Program-made: the position numbers and the translations under genes
The notes under the pieces: generated by a model
The model's input: the letters and a program-made list of their open reading frames with translations, nothing else
What the model was told of the DNA's origin: nothing
The model's database searches: none
Shown: in pieces, positions 35,167-44,045 of the stretch
Numbering within the stretch: the stretch's first letter is position 1
How the letters are laid out: the number at the start of each line of letters is the position of its first letter
From: Deinococcales bacterium
Lineage (GTDB): Bacteria; Deinococcota; Deinococci; Deinococcales; JAAFIG01
Assembly: GCA_013298595.1 (NCBI GenBank)
Contig: JAAFIG010000010.1
Location: 69,260 to 133,259 of the forward strand
DNA length: 64,000 nt
Reading direction: 5' to 3'

Positions 35167-35997
35167 TCACCTCGCCTTAAAAACTTTGTTAATTGCTTGG
35201 CGCACATCCACAGGGGTTAAACCTGCTCCTAAAAACTTGCTTTCATTTTCCAACCACACCTCGAGTAATAATCGTGCGTTGTTCTGATTGCCTCGAGTAC
35301 CATCAAGTGTGCCGCTGTTGCCAACGTATCCGATGATGTCGCCGCGTTTGACTATGCTGGCATAAGTGAGGTTCTCGGCAATTTTGGAGAGATGCCCGTA
35401 TCGTGTCACCATACCGTTGCTGTGGAGTAAATGGACTTGCCTGCCGCGTAGTACGTTCAGGTCGTCTAAACTTGCGCCATCCTTGACTTTCTCGAGTAGT
35501 TTGAGGAATTCGGCTGTGGTTAATTCTTTGAAGTTGCTGACCAGTAATTTGATTTTGCCATCTGCTACGGCTTGTACAGGCATCCCATAAGTAACACGCA
35601 CACCAGCGTCTACACCCGTAAAAACCATACCTTGCGATACGCCTCGGCGGTATGGTCGGGGGGCATTGGGTAGGTTATCCACATTTTGTGGCACGGTTGC
35701 ACTAAGAATGGGGAAGATTAACTTGGCATTTTCAAAAGCAGCGGCTTTTTCAAAAACAGCAAGTTTGGCTCGGCTTTGGGTTAATTGTGCAGTAGCACTT
35801 TGCCATTGAATGGTTGCAAATACCGAGTAAAGTAATAATCCAAGTAAAACATACCAACCAGGTCGAACTCGAGACCAAGGTACTGTACGCAAAAAACGTT
35901 GGGTTTCTTGCCAAGCTCGAGTCAGGTAACGCTGTGCACTTGGAATGCTTTTACTGAACCAAGCACGAATTTGTTGCATCGGCTCTGATGGATTCAC
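35167..35997 (-). CDS. Membrane-anchored M23/LytM-like protein with degenerate zinc site
   Basis: 276 aa. One membrane helix (~50-66), then an LytM domain at ~110-255. A normal M23 site reads HxGxD and HxH; here the first is F-T-G-V-D, the last is L-L-E-V, and only R-Y-G-H-L keeps its His. It is therefore probably not a peptidase but a regulator of cell-wall hydrolases, as in the EnvC/NlpD group. The GTG start at 35997 is preceded by TAAAGT at six bases (leaderless type); ATG 35979 is an alternative. Confidence 0.75.
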   Translation of the reverse strand: MNPSEPMQQIRAWFSKSIPSAQRYLTRAWQETQRFLRTVPWSRVRPGWYVLLGLLLYSVFATIQWQSATAQLTQSRAKLAVFEKAAAFENAKLIFPILSATVPQNVDNLPNAPRPYRRGVSQGMVFTGVDAGVRVTYGMPVQAVADGKIKLLVSNFKELTTAEFLKLLEKVKDGASLDDLNVLRGRQVHLLHSNGMVTRYGHLSKIAENLTYASIVKRGDIIGYVGNSGTLDGTRGNQNNARLLLEVWLENESKFLGAGLTPVDVRQAINKVFKAR

Positions 35998-36040
35998 CCT
36001 TTCACTTTACAGCCAATAACTGAATGCTTGCTTAGATTTT

Positions 36041-36445
36041 TCATATTCTTTGTAAACGCCAAGTTTTTGGGCGGCTGCGTTGCTCTCGGGGACGCACCGT
36101 ACGTTCTCGGCGTTCCGAAACCAGAATGGCAACCCGTTCTCTCGAGATGACTCTGTAGGGCTGGTCGGGGATATAAGCAGTGACAATATCTAACCAGCGA
36201 TACGGCGAGTAATCCACAACCACATGCAATGGAATGTGTAACTGTGGACTAAACGAAATATAACCAAGTACCAGCATCCGACAATCTTCTGGGTACACTG
36301 CTAACTCGCGTCCGTTCTCGAGTACATGTACCATGTCCGCTTCGGTGAAGCCTTCAGCTCTGGCATGCCGAGCCGCGTGGCTTTTCACGGAATAGCGTCC
36401 GTGCCACAGGAGTTCTTGAAGGTCTATGAGGCTTTCTCGTCTCAT
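36041..36445 (-). CDS. DUF4258-like protein
   Basis: 134 aa. Y-S-V-K-S-H-A-A-R-H-A-R-A-E-G near 18-32 and A-V-Y-P-E-D-C-R-M-L-V-L-G-Y later follow the DUF4258 pattern (a compact BECR/mRNase-like fold in some toxin-type proteins); function unproven. The C-terminal 30 residues are Arg-rich and disordered. GAGGGGG precedes the ATG. The mRNA leader contains a strong hairpin (36484-36509) followed by T's on this strand, suggesting attenuation. Confidence 0.65.
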   Translation of the reverse strand: MRRESLIDLQELLWHGRYSVKSHAARHARAEGFTEADMVHVLENGRELAVYPEDCRMLVLGYISFSPQLHIPLHVVVDYSPYRWLDIVTAYIPDQPYRVISRERVAILVSERRERTVRPREQRSRPKTWRLQRI

Positions 36446-36483
36446 GGTTATCCCCCTCGCGTTTCACACTTTTTAAGAAAAAG

Positions 36484-36509
36484 CCCCTCGCGCATATTTG
36501 CGCGGGGGG
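36484..36509 (-). promoter_or_regulatory. Terminator-like hairpin in the leader of the DUF4258 gene
   Basis: CCCCTCGCGCA, TATT, TGCGCGGGGGG on the + strand; read toward the gene it ends in CTTTTTC, like an intrinsic terminator 38 bp before the ATG. The distal arm could instead pair with the gene's own Shine-Dalgarno region (36451-36461), which repeats the CCCCTCGCG block. Confidence 0.6.
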
Positions 36510-36623
36510 TGATATGTGAAGTCGCGTAACCCTTAAAAGGTCATACTAAGAGTATAGCAAGAGTCTCGTAAAAATGCCACTCATTTGCGATGAGCTGCTA
36601 CCAGACAGTAGACTGCTGCTCTC

Positions 36624-37442
36624 ATGTCACGTATTGCTTTTCAAGGAGTTCCTGGCGCGTATGGCGAAATTGCTGCTCGAGCCGCCCACGACAATGCCGA
36701 ACCAATTGGTTTTCCAACCTTCCATGAGGTTTTAGAGGCGGTTGCGACCGAAGCTGCTGATTTTGGTGTGATTCCTGTGGAAAATAGTTTAGCGGGTTCG
36801 GTTTTACAAGCCGTGGATTTACTCCCCGATACCGATTTGCAAATTATTGGTGAGCGTATCGTTCGGGTTAATCATCAATTACTGGCATTACCTGGAGTGA
36901 AACTCGAGGATATCCGCCGTGTGTATTCGCATCCGCAAGCCTTAGCTCAATGTGATGGGTTTTTAGCTAAACACCATCTTGTACCAGTCAATGCTTTTGA
37001 TACGGCAGGGGCAGCTGCCGAACTTCGTGCTCGAGGTGCCCGAGATGAAGCTGTCATTGCTAGTCAAAGAGCAGCTGAGTTATACGATTTAGATATTCTA
37101 GCAGCAGGTATCGAAGATGAAACTTTTAATTTCACTCGGTTTTTAATGTTCTCGAGATTGCCAATAGCAATGCAAAATTCGCCTTATAAAACCAGTTTGG
37201 TTTTTGCTGTGCGTCACACACCAGGTTTTCTGCTCGAGACGCTGAATTTACTCAAAGGTATTAACTTAACCCGTATTGAATCCCGACCTCGCCGCGACCG
37301 AGCATTTTCTTATTTAATTTACTTAGATTTTGAAGGTGGTATGCACGAACCACACATCGCCAGTGCTGTGCAAGCTGTGATTGCAACAGCCAGTTTTGCC
37401 AAGGTAATTGGCTCTTACCCTCGAGCTGAATTACCAGAATGA
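36624..37442 (+). CDS. pheA: Prephenate dehydratase
   Basis: 272 aa monofunctional enzyme that turns prephenate into phenylpyruvate for phenylalanine. The PDT domain shows [18 protein letters not shown] and the N-F-T-R-F catalytic Thr-Arg-Phe; the C-terminal ACT domain has the E-S-R-P feedback site (L-T-R-I-E-S-R-P). TAGACT is nine bases before the ATG; no ribosome site. No chorismate mutase domain. Confidence 0.94.
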   Translation: MSRIAFQGVPGAYGEIAARAAHDNAEPIGFPTFHEVLEAVATEAADFGVIPVENSLAGSVLQAVDLLPDTDLQIIGERIVRVNHQLLALPGVKLEDIRRVYSHPQALAQCDGFLAKHHLVPVNAFDTAGAAAELRARGARDEAVIASQRAAELYDLDILAAGIEDETFNFTRFLMFSRLPIAMQNSPYKTSLVFAVRHTPGFLLETLNLLKGINLTRIESRPRRDRAFSYLIYLDFEGGMHEPHIASAVQAVIATASFAKVIGSYPRAELPE

Positions 37443-37492
37443 TTAAAATTAAAATTGTTGGTTAGTGCAGAGTTATTTTTCATCAAACGTCC

Positions 37493-37498
37493 TATACT
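37493..37498 (+). promoter_or_regulatory. Leaderless-type -10 box of the cytochrome-monooxygenase gene
   Basis: TATACT six bases before the ATG at 37505, with no Shine-Dalgarno. Confidence 0.7.
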
Positions 37499-37504
37499 TT
37501 TACA

Positions 37505-39106
37505 ATGAATACTCGAGCGGTTTTGGGTCTAACGGCAGCCTCTTTGGTTTTGCTTGGTTCAGCTGTAGCTGGGGTGCGTTTTTTCGGGGTTGGTCAAACC
37601 CGTCCTGTACAGCAACTAGCTCATGTCAAACATGGTATGGCAAATCCGCGAGAGGTGCTGAGTAAGTTGCCACCTTTGCTGCCATATATCCCCAATTATT
37701 ATTCGCATGTCCGACCAATTCTCGAGCAAAAATGTGTGGGTTGTCATACGCAAAATGGGATTGCACCAATGGTCTTAAATTCGCCCGAAATGGCAGTCAA
37801 GTACGCTCGAGCTGCTCAACTCGAGGTACAAGCCAAACGCATGCCACCGTTTTTGCCGGGGGGTGAATCCCCAGCTTTTCGGGATGATGCAAGGCTTTCT
37901 GAAAACGAAATAGCGATTATTGCCAATTGGTCTTGGGCTGGAGCGCCGCTGGGTAAACTCGAGAATGCTGCGCCTGTACTGGCTCGAGCACCTGCGCCAA
38001 AATTTGATTTAACTGTCGATATTGGCAGGGATTTTCAGCCACAGTCGGATTATTCGGACGAGTATCGTTGTTTTTTAATTGATCCACAACTGACCGAACC
38101 GCGTTGGATTAAAGGCTACGATGTGCTGCCCGGCAATCGGCAAATTGTGCATCATGTCATTGCCTATCAGGTCACTGGGCGTTTTGTTGAAGAAGCCAAG
38201 CAACTCGAGGCAAAGCAAGATGGTCGTGGTGGTTGGACATGTTTTGGTGGTCCAAATATTGGCACCGATGCTTTGCGTGATGTAGCGTACCGAGCTGCGT
38301 TATCTGGGGAAAGTTCGACGGCAACCTCAGGTGGCAATATCGAAGTGCCAAATGGCTTGCTGGGCTATGTTGGCTCGTGGGTACCCGGCGTTTCTGGGGT
38401 GCGTTTTCCCGAAGGTACGGGTGTGCTGCTGCGACCCGGTGCAAAATTGGTGGTGCAAGTGCATTACAATTTACTGGCTGGCAATGGCAAAGATCGCACA
38501 GCATTTGCTTTTCAATTTGCTGACAAAAACACGCAACTTAAACCACTGGGGTTGCTTGGCTTAGCCTCGCCTGTCGAAATTCCTTGCGCTGGTGCCTACC
38601 CAACCGATCCAACCGACCCGTGTCACCGAGAAGCAGCTTACAAAGCTGTCGAAGCGTATCAGGAACCGTGGCTGACAGGTTTATTCAAAGGTGGTTTATT
38701 ACAAACGTATTGTAAGCAAAGTTTGCCAACCCGTGGCTCGAGTGGCAAAGTGCAAACAACTTGCGATTTCCCTGTGTCGAAAACGCTTTTGGCTTTGGGT
38801 ACGCAAGGGCATATGCACACTCGAGGGGTGAGTTTAAAAATCGAGGTCAATCCTGATTCGGTGCAGCGCAAAGTGGCGTTGGATATTCCGCGTTACGATT
38901 TTCATTGGCAGAGCAGTTACTTTTTTGCCAAACCATTGCGGCTCGAGAAAGGTGATGTGGTACGGATGACGTGTGTTTTTGATAATTCTGCTGAGATGCA
39001 ACCGTGGCAAAATGGGGTGCAACAAAAACCGCGTTATATTGTTTGGGGTGAAAGTACGCAAGATGAAATGTGTGTTGGGAATTTACAAACTATCGCGGCG
39101 AATTAA
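37505..39106 (+). CDS. Cytochrome c fused to a copper type II monooxygenase-like domain
   Basis: 533 aa. An N-terminal membrane anchor/signal (8-30) exports the protein. Residues ~66-130 form a cytochrome c domain with one haem site C-V-G-C-H and an M-P-P-F axial Met candidate. The rest resembles the peptidylglycine alpha-hydroxylating (PHM/DBM) fold: I-V-H-H-V-I-A-Y (CuH His pair), V-Q-V-H-Y-N, G-H-M-H-T-R-G (CuM His pair) and D-E-M-C-V-G (CuM Met). Copper binding looks intact. A haem-copper protein of this kind could oxidise small molecules in the periplasm with electrons from the respiratory chain. The next gene starts at the base after its stop. Confidence 0.82.
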   Translation: MNTRAVLGLTAASLVLLGSAVAGVRFFGVGQTRPVQQLAHVKHGMANPREVLSKLPPLLPYIPNYYSHVRPILEQKCVGCHTQNGIAPMVLNSPEMAVKYARAAQLEVQAKRMPPFLPGGESPAFRDDARLSENEIAIIANWSWAGAPLGKLENAAPVLARAPAPKFDLTVDIGRDFQPQSDYSDEYRCFLIDPQLTEPRWIKGYDVLPGNRQIVHHVIAYQVTGRFVEEAKQLEAKQDGRGGWTCFGGPNIGTDALRDVAYRAALSGESSTATSGGNIEVPNGLLGYVGSWVPGVSGVRFPEGTGVLLRPGAKLVVQVHYNLLAGNGKDRTAFAFQFADKNTQLKPLGLLGLASPVEIPCAGAYPTDPTDPCHREAAYKAVEAYQEPWLTGLFKGGLLQTYCKQSLPTRGSSGKVQTTCDFPVSKTLLALGTQGHMHTRGVSLKIEVNPDSVQRKVALDIPRYDFHWQSSYFFAKPLRLEKGDVVRMTCVFDNSAEMQPWQNGVQQKPRYIVWGESTQDEMCVGNLQTIAAN

Positions 39107-40147
39107 ATGAAAGTATTGCGTTTTTCAGACGCTTTTTTATTTTTCTTTGCACTGTTAGCGGTCTTATGGTGGCTCATGCCAATTCCCAATACCCTGATTG
39201 AGTCTGTGTACTCGAGAGGGCTTTTTCGATTTGTGGCAACGGTGCTGATACCGCTCAGCGACTGGTTACCGATTTCGTCGGCAGGGTTGATGCTGGCGTT
39301 TACTCCAATTGCATTGATCATTTTTTTTTGGCGAAGGCGCAAGAAAATTCGTTTCTCGAGTTGGCAAATTTGGTGGCGAGTTCCACTGGTTTTGCTGGCT
39401 TTGTATGGTGTGTTTGTACTCTGTTGGGGAGCCAATTATCGGCGTTTATCAATCGAAAAATTGTATGGTTTAGAAACACAAAAAGTGCAAGCAAGCAATC
39501 TCGAGGCAGTGGTAACAGATTTACTTTTGGTTTTGCAAACAAATGCGGATGCTCCTCGAGAGGCAGCCCAAGCCCTCGCAGCGATTCGTCAGGCAATCTC
39601 GAGCGAAGTGACCAAAATAACGGGCAGTACACCTACGCTACCAACTCGAGTTAAAAGCACACCCGCTGGGCTATTACTTATCCTTAAAACCGTTGGTGTA
39701 GTTGCCCCGTGGACCCTCGAGGCACATGTGGATGCTGCTTTACCCGAGGCAATAAGGCTGGCTGTTGCCGCACACGAATTGGTGCATACCACTGGTTTTG
39801 CTGGCGAAGCTGATACCGATTTTGTGGCTGTGCTGGCAGGTTTACAAGCTGATAATGCCTATGCTAAGTACGCTGTGGCATTGTTGTATTTTGCTAAAAC
39901 CATTGGTGATATTCCACGCCAACAACAAGAAAAACTTATTCAACAATTACCTAAACAAGCCTTCGAGGATTTTGCTGCGTTACGAAAAGCCAATGCAACC
40001 TATTCCTTACCGCTGATTGGAGAACTATCGCAGCTGTTGTACGGCAATTACTTGCAAAGCCAAGGGGTCAAAGCGGGCATTGGGGATTACTCGAGAATTG
40101 GGCGTTTACTGGCAGCCGCTAAACGCCAGGGGCTGTTCAATCCATAA
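39107..40147 (+). CDS. DUF3810 membrane protein with HExxH motif
   Basis: 346 aa. Three membrane helices in the first ~110 residues, then a soluble part with A-A-H-E-L-V-H-T-T-G-F and G-E-A-D-T-D-F, the HExxH-plus-Glu pattern of DUF3810 putative membrane metallopeptidases. Start codon directly follows the TAA of the cytochrome-monooxygenase gene, so the two are tightly coupled and it may process or mature that protein. The 3' end overlaps the convergent GNAT gene by 11 bp. Confidence 0.8.
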   Translation: MKVLRFSDAFLFFFALLAVLWWLMPIPNTLIESVYSRGLFRFVATVLIPLSDWLPISSAGLMLAFTPIALIIFFWRRRKKIRFSSWQIWWRVPLVLLALYGVFVLCWGANYRRLSIEKLYGLETQKVQASNLEAVVTDLLLVLQTNADAPREAAQALAAIRQAISSEVTKITGSTPTLPTRVKSTPAGLLLILKTVGVVAPWTLEAHVDAALPEAIRLAVAAHELVHTTGFAGEADTDFVAVLAGLQADNAYAKYAVALLYFAKTIGDIPRQQQEKLIQQLPKQAFEDFAALRKANATYSLPLIGELSQLLYGNYLQSQGVKAGIGDYSRIGRLLAAAKRQGLFNP

Positions 40148-40847
40148 TTTTCTCGAGGAGATAAGCGGGTTCTGGCTCGAGGATAAAATTTGTGATTTGA
40201 TACCCACTGGCAAAGTGGGCTTGTAACGCACCGCGAATTTCCATGCGCCATTGCAAGGCTTCGGATTGTGGTAATTGCGTGAAGTTATGGGGGATAGGAA
40301 TTTTTTTTGCCTCTGGAGGAATGACTATTGTTTTCTCCTCGAGTCTTAAAAGCACATTGGGTGCGAGTAAATCCCACTCTGCCATGATACGGTCACTGGG
40401 TGTACCCGCGTTGATGCCGGTCATATCGCCGTAGTAATTTTCAAAATACAAATGGCTGGTCGCTCCAAGTTTCAGGATATTCAGTTTGGCATTGGCAAGG
40501 CGTAACGGATCAAATGTCCACCGCACTTTTTCAATACCTCGCTCGAGACACCAGTTGCGTTGCCACCATTTGAGTTGCGCCCCTAAACCTGCGCTGCGGT
40601 GCGCCTCGAGTACACCAAGGGCATGTGAGTGTTGCACATTAGCGTACTTGGTTGGTAAACCAAAAACAAATGCCACCAAGTGCTGGTCGGGGGTAAATGC
40701 CCCTGCGATCAAACCGCCTTCATCTTGAATAGCTCGCAGCAATTCTGGTGGCATGACCAAACCATCGGCTCCCCAAATTTGCCGCTCGAGATCGGGGAGT
40801 AATGCCAGTTCGTGGATGCCTTGAAATTCGCGTAACTCGTAATTCAT
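40137..40847 (-). CDS. GNAT-type acetyltransferase associated with NAAAR/MenC
   Basis: 236 aa. GNAT fold with [17 protein letters not shown] (acetyl-CoA loop) and a downstream [13 protein letters not shown] segment characteristic of the predicted GNAT enzymes found next to N-acylamino-acid racemases in deinococci. It overlaps that racemase gene (ATGA, 40844-40847), so both probably act on the same N-acyl amino acids. Confidence 0.85.
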   Translation of the reverse strand: MNYELREFQGIHELALLPDLERQIWGADGLVMPPELLRAIQDEGGLIAGAFTPDQHLVAFVFGLPTKYANVQHSHALGVLEAHRSAGLGAQLKWWQRNWCLERGIEKVRWTFDPLRLANAKLNILKLGATSHLYFENYYGDMTGINAGTPSDRIMAEWDLLAPNVLLRLEEKTIVIPPEAKKIPIPHNFTQLPQSEALQWRMEIRGALQAHFASGYQITNFILEPEPAYLLEKIMD

Positions 40848-41950
40848 TGCTTAAATTCGACTTTCGATAAGGTCACTTTCTCGAGCACTGGGTAATTGAG
40901 GCTGACTCCAATACCATGACCAGTTGGCACAGGCATTAAACCATTGGTGACTTCTAATGGCTCGAGGATAATATCTTCAACCCAGTACCGACTCGAGGAA
41001 CTGGTATCACCCGGTTTACTAAAATTGGGCAAGCTACTGAGGTGAATATTATGGGCACGTCCAACACCAGCCTCAAGCATCCCACCGCACCAAACAGGTA
41101 CAGCAAAAGCTTGGGCTAAATCATGAATTCGTCTCGCCTCGAGATGCCCGCCAACTCTGCCAACTTTGATATTCACCACTCGGCAGGCTTTGATCTCGAG
41201 GGCTTTGCGGGTGTCTATTACACTGCCGATACTTTCGTCTAAGCACAGTGGCGTACGAATACGGCGTTGCAGTTCGGCATGGTCGTGCAAATCATTCCAA
41301 GCCAGTGGTTGCTCGATATAATCTAAGTTGTATTCGTCTAAAGCCGTAAAAACTCGAGTATCAGCTAGGGTGTAAGCACTGTTGGCATCTACGGTCAACG
41401 CAATGTTTGGAAAAGCTTGGCGCACCGCTGCGACTGGCACAACATCCCAACTTGGTTTGATTTTGAGTTTAATGCGTTTATAGCCTTGCTCGAGATGCGA
41501 TGCCACCAAATCCACAGTGGCTTCAGGGGTTTTTTGAATTCCAAGGCTAACCCCAACAGGAATCTGTTGCCTTGTACCACCCAGTAATTTCCATAATGGC
41601 AACTCGAGAGAATGTGCCCACGCATCCCAGAAAGCCATTTCGATGGTGGCTTTTGCCATGTAATTGCCTCGGAAAGGCTCGAGGAAAGCTGCTAAGGCTT
41701 CGGGATTCGCAAAATCTTTACCAATCAACATGGGGAGCCACTCGGTTAAAAGCGCCATTGCACCTTGGACAGTTTCTTCGCGGTACAAAGGAAATTGGTC
41801 ATCCATGACTCCTTCGGATAAACCAGTAATACCATCGGCAGTTAAAGTTAAAAGCGGGAAAACCCGTTCAGATTGCACGCCAAACGATGTTTCAAAAGCA
41901 AAACGTAGCGGTAAACGAACAACACGTAATTCAAAACGTTCTATTTTCAT
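40844..41950 (-). CDS. Enolase-superfamily N-acylamino-acid racemase / o-succinylbenzoate synthase
   Basis: 368 aa. K-I-K-P (catalytic Lys pair region: R-I-K-L-K-I-K-P), V-D-A-N-S-A-Y (metal Asp), E-Q-P-L (metal Glu), L-D-E-S-I (metal Asp) and [10 protein letters not shown] (second Lys). [10 protein letters not shown] and F-E-T-S-F-G-V-Q at the start strongly recall the Deinococcus enzyme, which racemises N-acyl amino acids and can act as MenC. Neighbours (GNAT acetyltransferase, RpiR-type regulator) favour amino-acid racemisation over menaquinone synthesis. CTCGAG is dense. Confidence 0.9.
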   Translation of the reverse strand: MKIERFELRVVRLPLRFAFETSFGVQSERVFPLLTLTADGITGLSEGVMDDQFPLYREETVQGAMALLTEWLPMLIGKDFANPEALAAFLEPFRGNYMAKATIEMAFWDAWAHSLELPLWKLLGGTRQQIPVGVSLGIQKTPEATVDLVASHLEQGYKRIKLKIKPSWDVVPVAAVRQAFPNIALTVDANSAYTLADTRVFTALDEYNLDYIEQPLAWNDLHDHAELQRRIRTPLCLDESIGSVIDTRKALEIKACRVVNIKVGRVGGHLEARRIHDLAQAFAVPVWCGGMLEAGVGRAHNIHLSSLPNFSKPGDTSSSSRYWVEDIILEPLEVTNGLMPVPTGHGIGVSLNYPVLEKVTLSKVEFKQ

Positions 41951-41962
41951 GATTTTCCTTTT

Positions 41963-42769
41963 TCACAACTCAAAAGTTGCAAATTCTTGCCATAATTGCT
42001 CGGATTGCTCGAGTCTTTGCGTTCCGATAGCCTGAGCGCAACTAATCACTAAGGCATGGGCTAAACTGAGCACAGGGGAAATTGAATCAAACGGTACAAC
42101 TCCTTTGGTTGGCACACGAATGGTCAGTTTGGCATGTCGTACCAGTGGCGACATACCCATATCGGTAATCAGTAAAAGTACTGCGCCACGCTCAAGCAAT
42201 TGTTCGACAATTTGCCGAGTTGCTGTGGCATAACGCCGCACTGTAAATGCCAGTACAACATCACCTTGTTTTGCATCAAGCAGGATATCAGGGCGATGCG
42301 TAATTTCTGGTGTCAGCAAATGCACATCACTGCGTAAACCACCCAGAAAATGTGCCACACTATAAGCAAAAGACATTGAAACTTGCGCGCCTGTAATCCA
42401 AACACGTTGAGCTTCGACCAGCATTTGAGTGGCTTCTGGCAATGCAGTGGCTTGTTGGGCTAATTCCTCGAGGTTACGGATTTCATGTTTCCAGTAGCCT
42501 TGTAATCCATTTTTTTCGATTGGTACATTGAGGGCGAGTTGGTGTTTCATTTCTTGGCGAGCTTGGCGTTGCAAAGCTGGGTAGCCTTCGTAGCCAAGCC
42601 GCTGGGCAAAACGGGTTAAACCCGAGGAATTCAGTTGCAGTTGCGAAGCGATATCGGTCGCACTAAGAAATGGGATTTCTTGAAAATTTCTTGCCAGAAA
42701 ATCCAGAAAAGTTTGTTCGGCTTTTGAAAGATTTTCAATAGGTTGTTGTAACACTGTAAAAAGACTCAT
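41963..42769 (-). CDS. MurR/RpiR-family transcriptional regulator
   Basis: 268 aa from ATG 42769, which has GAGGTTT upstream; the frame is open 63 codons further but that would run past the promoter. N-terminal HTH_6 (S-A-T-D-I-A-S-Q-L-Q-L-N-S-S-G-L-T-R-F-A-Q-R-L-G-Y) and C-terminal SIS sugar-phosphate domain (V-W-I-T-G-A-Q-V-S, then G-D-V-V-L-A-F-T). It opens the operon with the racemase and GNAT genes; promoter TTGACG-N17-TATATT lies at 42836-42864. Confidence 0.87.
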   Translation of the reverse strand: MSLFTVLQQPIENLSKAEQTFLDFLARNFQEIPFLSATDIASQLQLNSSGLTRFAQRLGYEGYPALQRQARQEMKHQLALNVPIEKNGLQGYWKHEIRNLEELAQQATALPEATQMLVEAQRVWITGAQVSMSFAYSVAHFLGGLRSDVHLLTPEITHRPDILLDAKQGDVVLAFTVRRYATATRQIVEQLLERGAVLLLITDMGMSPLVRHAKLTIRVPTKGVVPFDSISPVLSLAHALVISCAQAIGTQRLEQSEQLWQEFATFEL

Positions 42770-42835
42770 GATGAAACCTCGAGGGTTGATTTGCCCAGAA
42801 AATTGATGATTCAAAAATATTTGTAGAATTACTAA

Positions 42836-42864
42836 AATATACAAAGTATTTTGAATATCGTCAA
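42836..42864 (-). promoter_or_regulatory. Sigma-70-type promoter of the rpiR-racemase-GNAT operon
   Basis: On the minus strand TTGACG and TATATT are 17 bp apart, about 67 bp before the ATG at 42769. Direct reading; near-consensus. Confidence 0.75.
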
Positions 42865-42940
42865 GTTGGGCATCAAGTCGTATTTGCTCCATTGCGTTCG
42901 AGTTATTCAATGGCTTGACATGAATGGGGTTACCTCGAGA

Positions 42941-42977
42941 AAACAATGCCGCCATCAATCGGATGGCGGCATTGTTT
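42941..42977. terminator. Bidirectional terminator downstream of the rhodopsin operon
   Basis: AAACAATGCCGCCATC and its full complement around AATCG, with T-rich sequence on both sides. It ends the rhodopsin operon on the minus strand and isolates it from the next operon. Confidence 0.9.
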
Positions 42978-42984
42978 TTTGTGT

Positions 42985-43191
42985 TTACTTGGTATTTGTA
43001 CTCAGCGTGTATATGTACCCAACCAACAGCGCCATCAGCCCAAAATAGACCAAGCGCAAGCCAATCAGATTTTCGCCACCAAAACCAATAAAGTAATCAA
43101 AAGCCAGTGTTAGCAACACCAAAGCGCCTAAAGCAAAACCAATCGCATTTTGATTCTGAACCACAAATTGACGTACCAAAACTTGGGTCAT
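42985..43191 (-). CDS. Small two-helix membrane protein in the rhodopsin operon
   Basis: 68 aa from ATG 43191 (an in-frame TTG two codons earlier is less likely). Two hydrophobic helices (~15-33, 42-60) joined by a short D-Y-F-I-G-F-G-G loop. Two bases separate it from the rhodopsin stop; followed by a terminator. Not recognised; it could stabilise, tune or traffic the pump. Confidence 0.72.
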   Translation of the reverse strand: MTQVLVRQFVVQNQNAIGFALGALVLLTLAFDYFIGFGGENLIGLRLVYFGLMALLVGYIYTLSTNTK

Positions 43192-43193
43192 GT

Positions 43194-44045
43194 TCAATCA
43201 CCTGCCACTACTAACTTGCTTGCGCCTACTTTATTTTCGTTATCAACACGGGTTTTCTCGAGAGCAATAAAGTAAATCAGCGTACCGAAACCAGCTTTGG
43301 CAATAATATCGGCAAGGCTATACCCAACTTGTAAAGCAACAATGCCAGTGGCGGATAAAGCACCAAAAACCAAAGGTAGCAGGTAAGCGATTGGGTAGAA
43401 ACCCCATGATCCAAACAATAATAAACGCAAGTTGCCCATCAGCAATTGAACTCGAGGCGGTTGGCTTTGTAAGGATTTACCAAGTTCAACAAACAAGGTG
43501 TAGATGATGTACAAGAATGGGATGGTGCTGAGCGTACCCCAGAGTAAACGGGTGCCAGTATCGGTTGAAACTTCGCCTGGATAACCCAGAACGATCATTG
43601 CTAAAGCTGCCACAACCAAACGTCCAATCATGCCTGAAGCGATGTTGCTGGCAAGCGCCAATACCGCAACTGCTTCGACCAACAACAATGGCACGGTCAG
43701 CACCCAATCGGCATAACGGTAAGCATCGTTGAATGGAATGCCTGTGGCTTTGTAAACACCATCCACAAAAGCATAGGATTCTTTCCAAGATTCAAAAATT
43801 CGCACGTAATGATAACAAGCGACTGCCACCACCAACGCCGAAACAAGCATGGCGGGTTGGTACTTTGCACTGAGATTTTGTTTGCCCAGCACAAAGAAAA
43901 TAAAAGCTGCTCCCATACAGGCAATAGCAATTGACAGCAATTGGTAAACCAAACCAAATTGACCTGCGCTAAGCTCGAGTGGAGCAGCCAGTGCTGAACT
44001 GCTCAGTAAGGCTGCAACTGTAACTCCTAAGACCGATTTTTTCAT
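43194..44045 (-). CDS. Proton-pumping microbial rhodopsin (DTE type)
   Basis: 283 aa with a cleavable-looking signal (A-L-A-A-P, ~1-19) and seven helices. The start at 44045 has GGAGGAG upstream. Helix C reads R-Y-A-D-W-V-L-T-V-P-L-L-L-V-E: Asp acceptor, Thr, and Glu donor, the DTE set of light-driven outward proton pumps. The spectral-tuning position equivalent to GPR 105 is Leu, predicting green absorption. Helix G has D-I-I-A-K-A-G with the retinal Schiff-base Lys. No retinal-synthesis gene (blh, crt) is in the window. It shares an operon with the 68-aa membrane protein. Confidence 0.92.
   Translation of the reverse strand: MKKSVLGVTVAALLSSSALAAPLELSAGQFGLVYQLLSIAIACMGAAFIFFVLGKQNLSAKYQPAMLVSALVVAVACYHYVRIFESWKESYAFVDGVYKATGIPFNDAYRYADWVLTVPLLLVEAVAVLALASNIASGMIGRLVVAALAMIVLGYPGEVSTDTGTRLLWGTLSTIPFLYIIYTLFVELGKSLQSQPPRVQLLMGNLRLLLFGSWGFYPIAYLLPLVFGALSATGIVALQVGYSLADIIAKAGFGTLIYFIALEKTRVDNENKVGASKLVVAGD

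Noticed and set aside
36484-36509. Plain terminator of an upstream gene
   Set aside because: No minus-strand gene lies upstream that would need it; pheA runs the other way, so a leader element is more likely.
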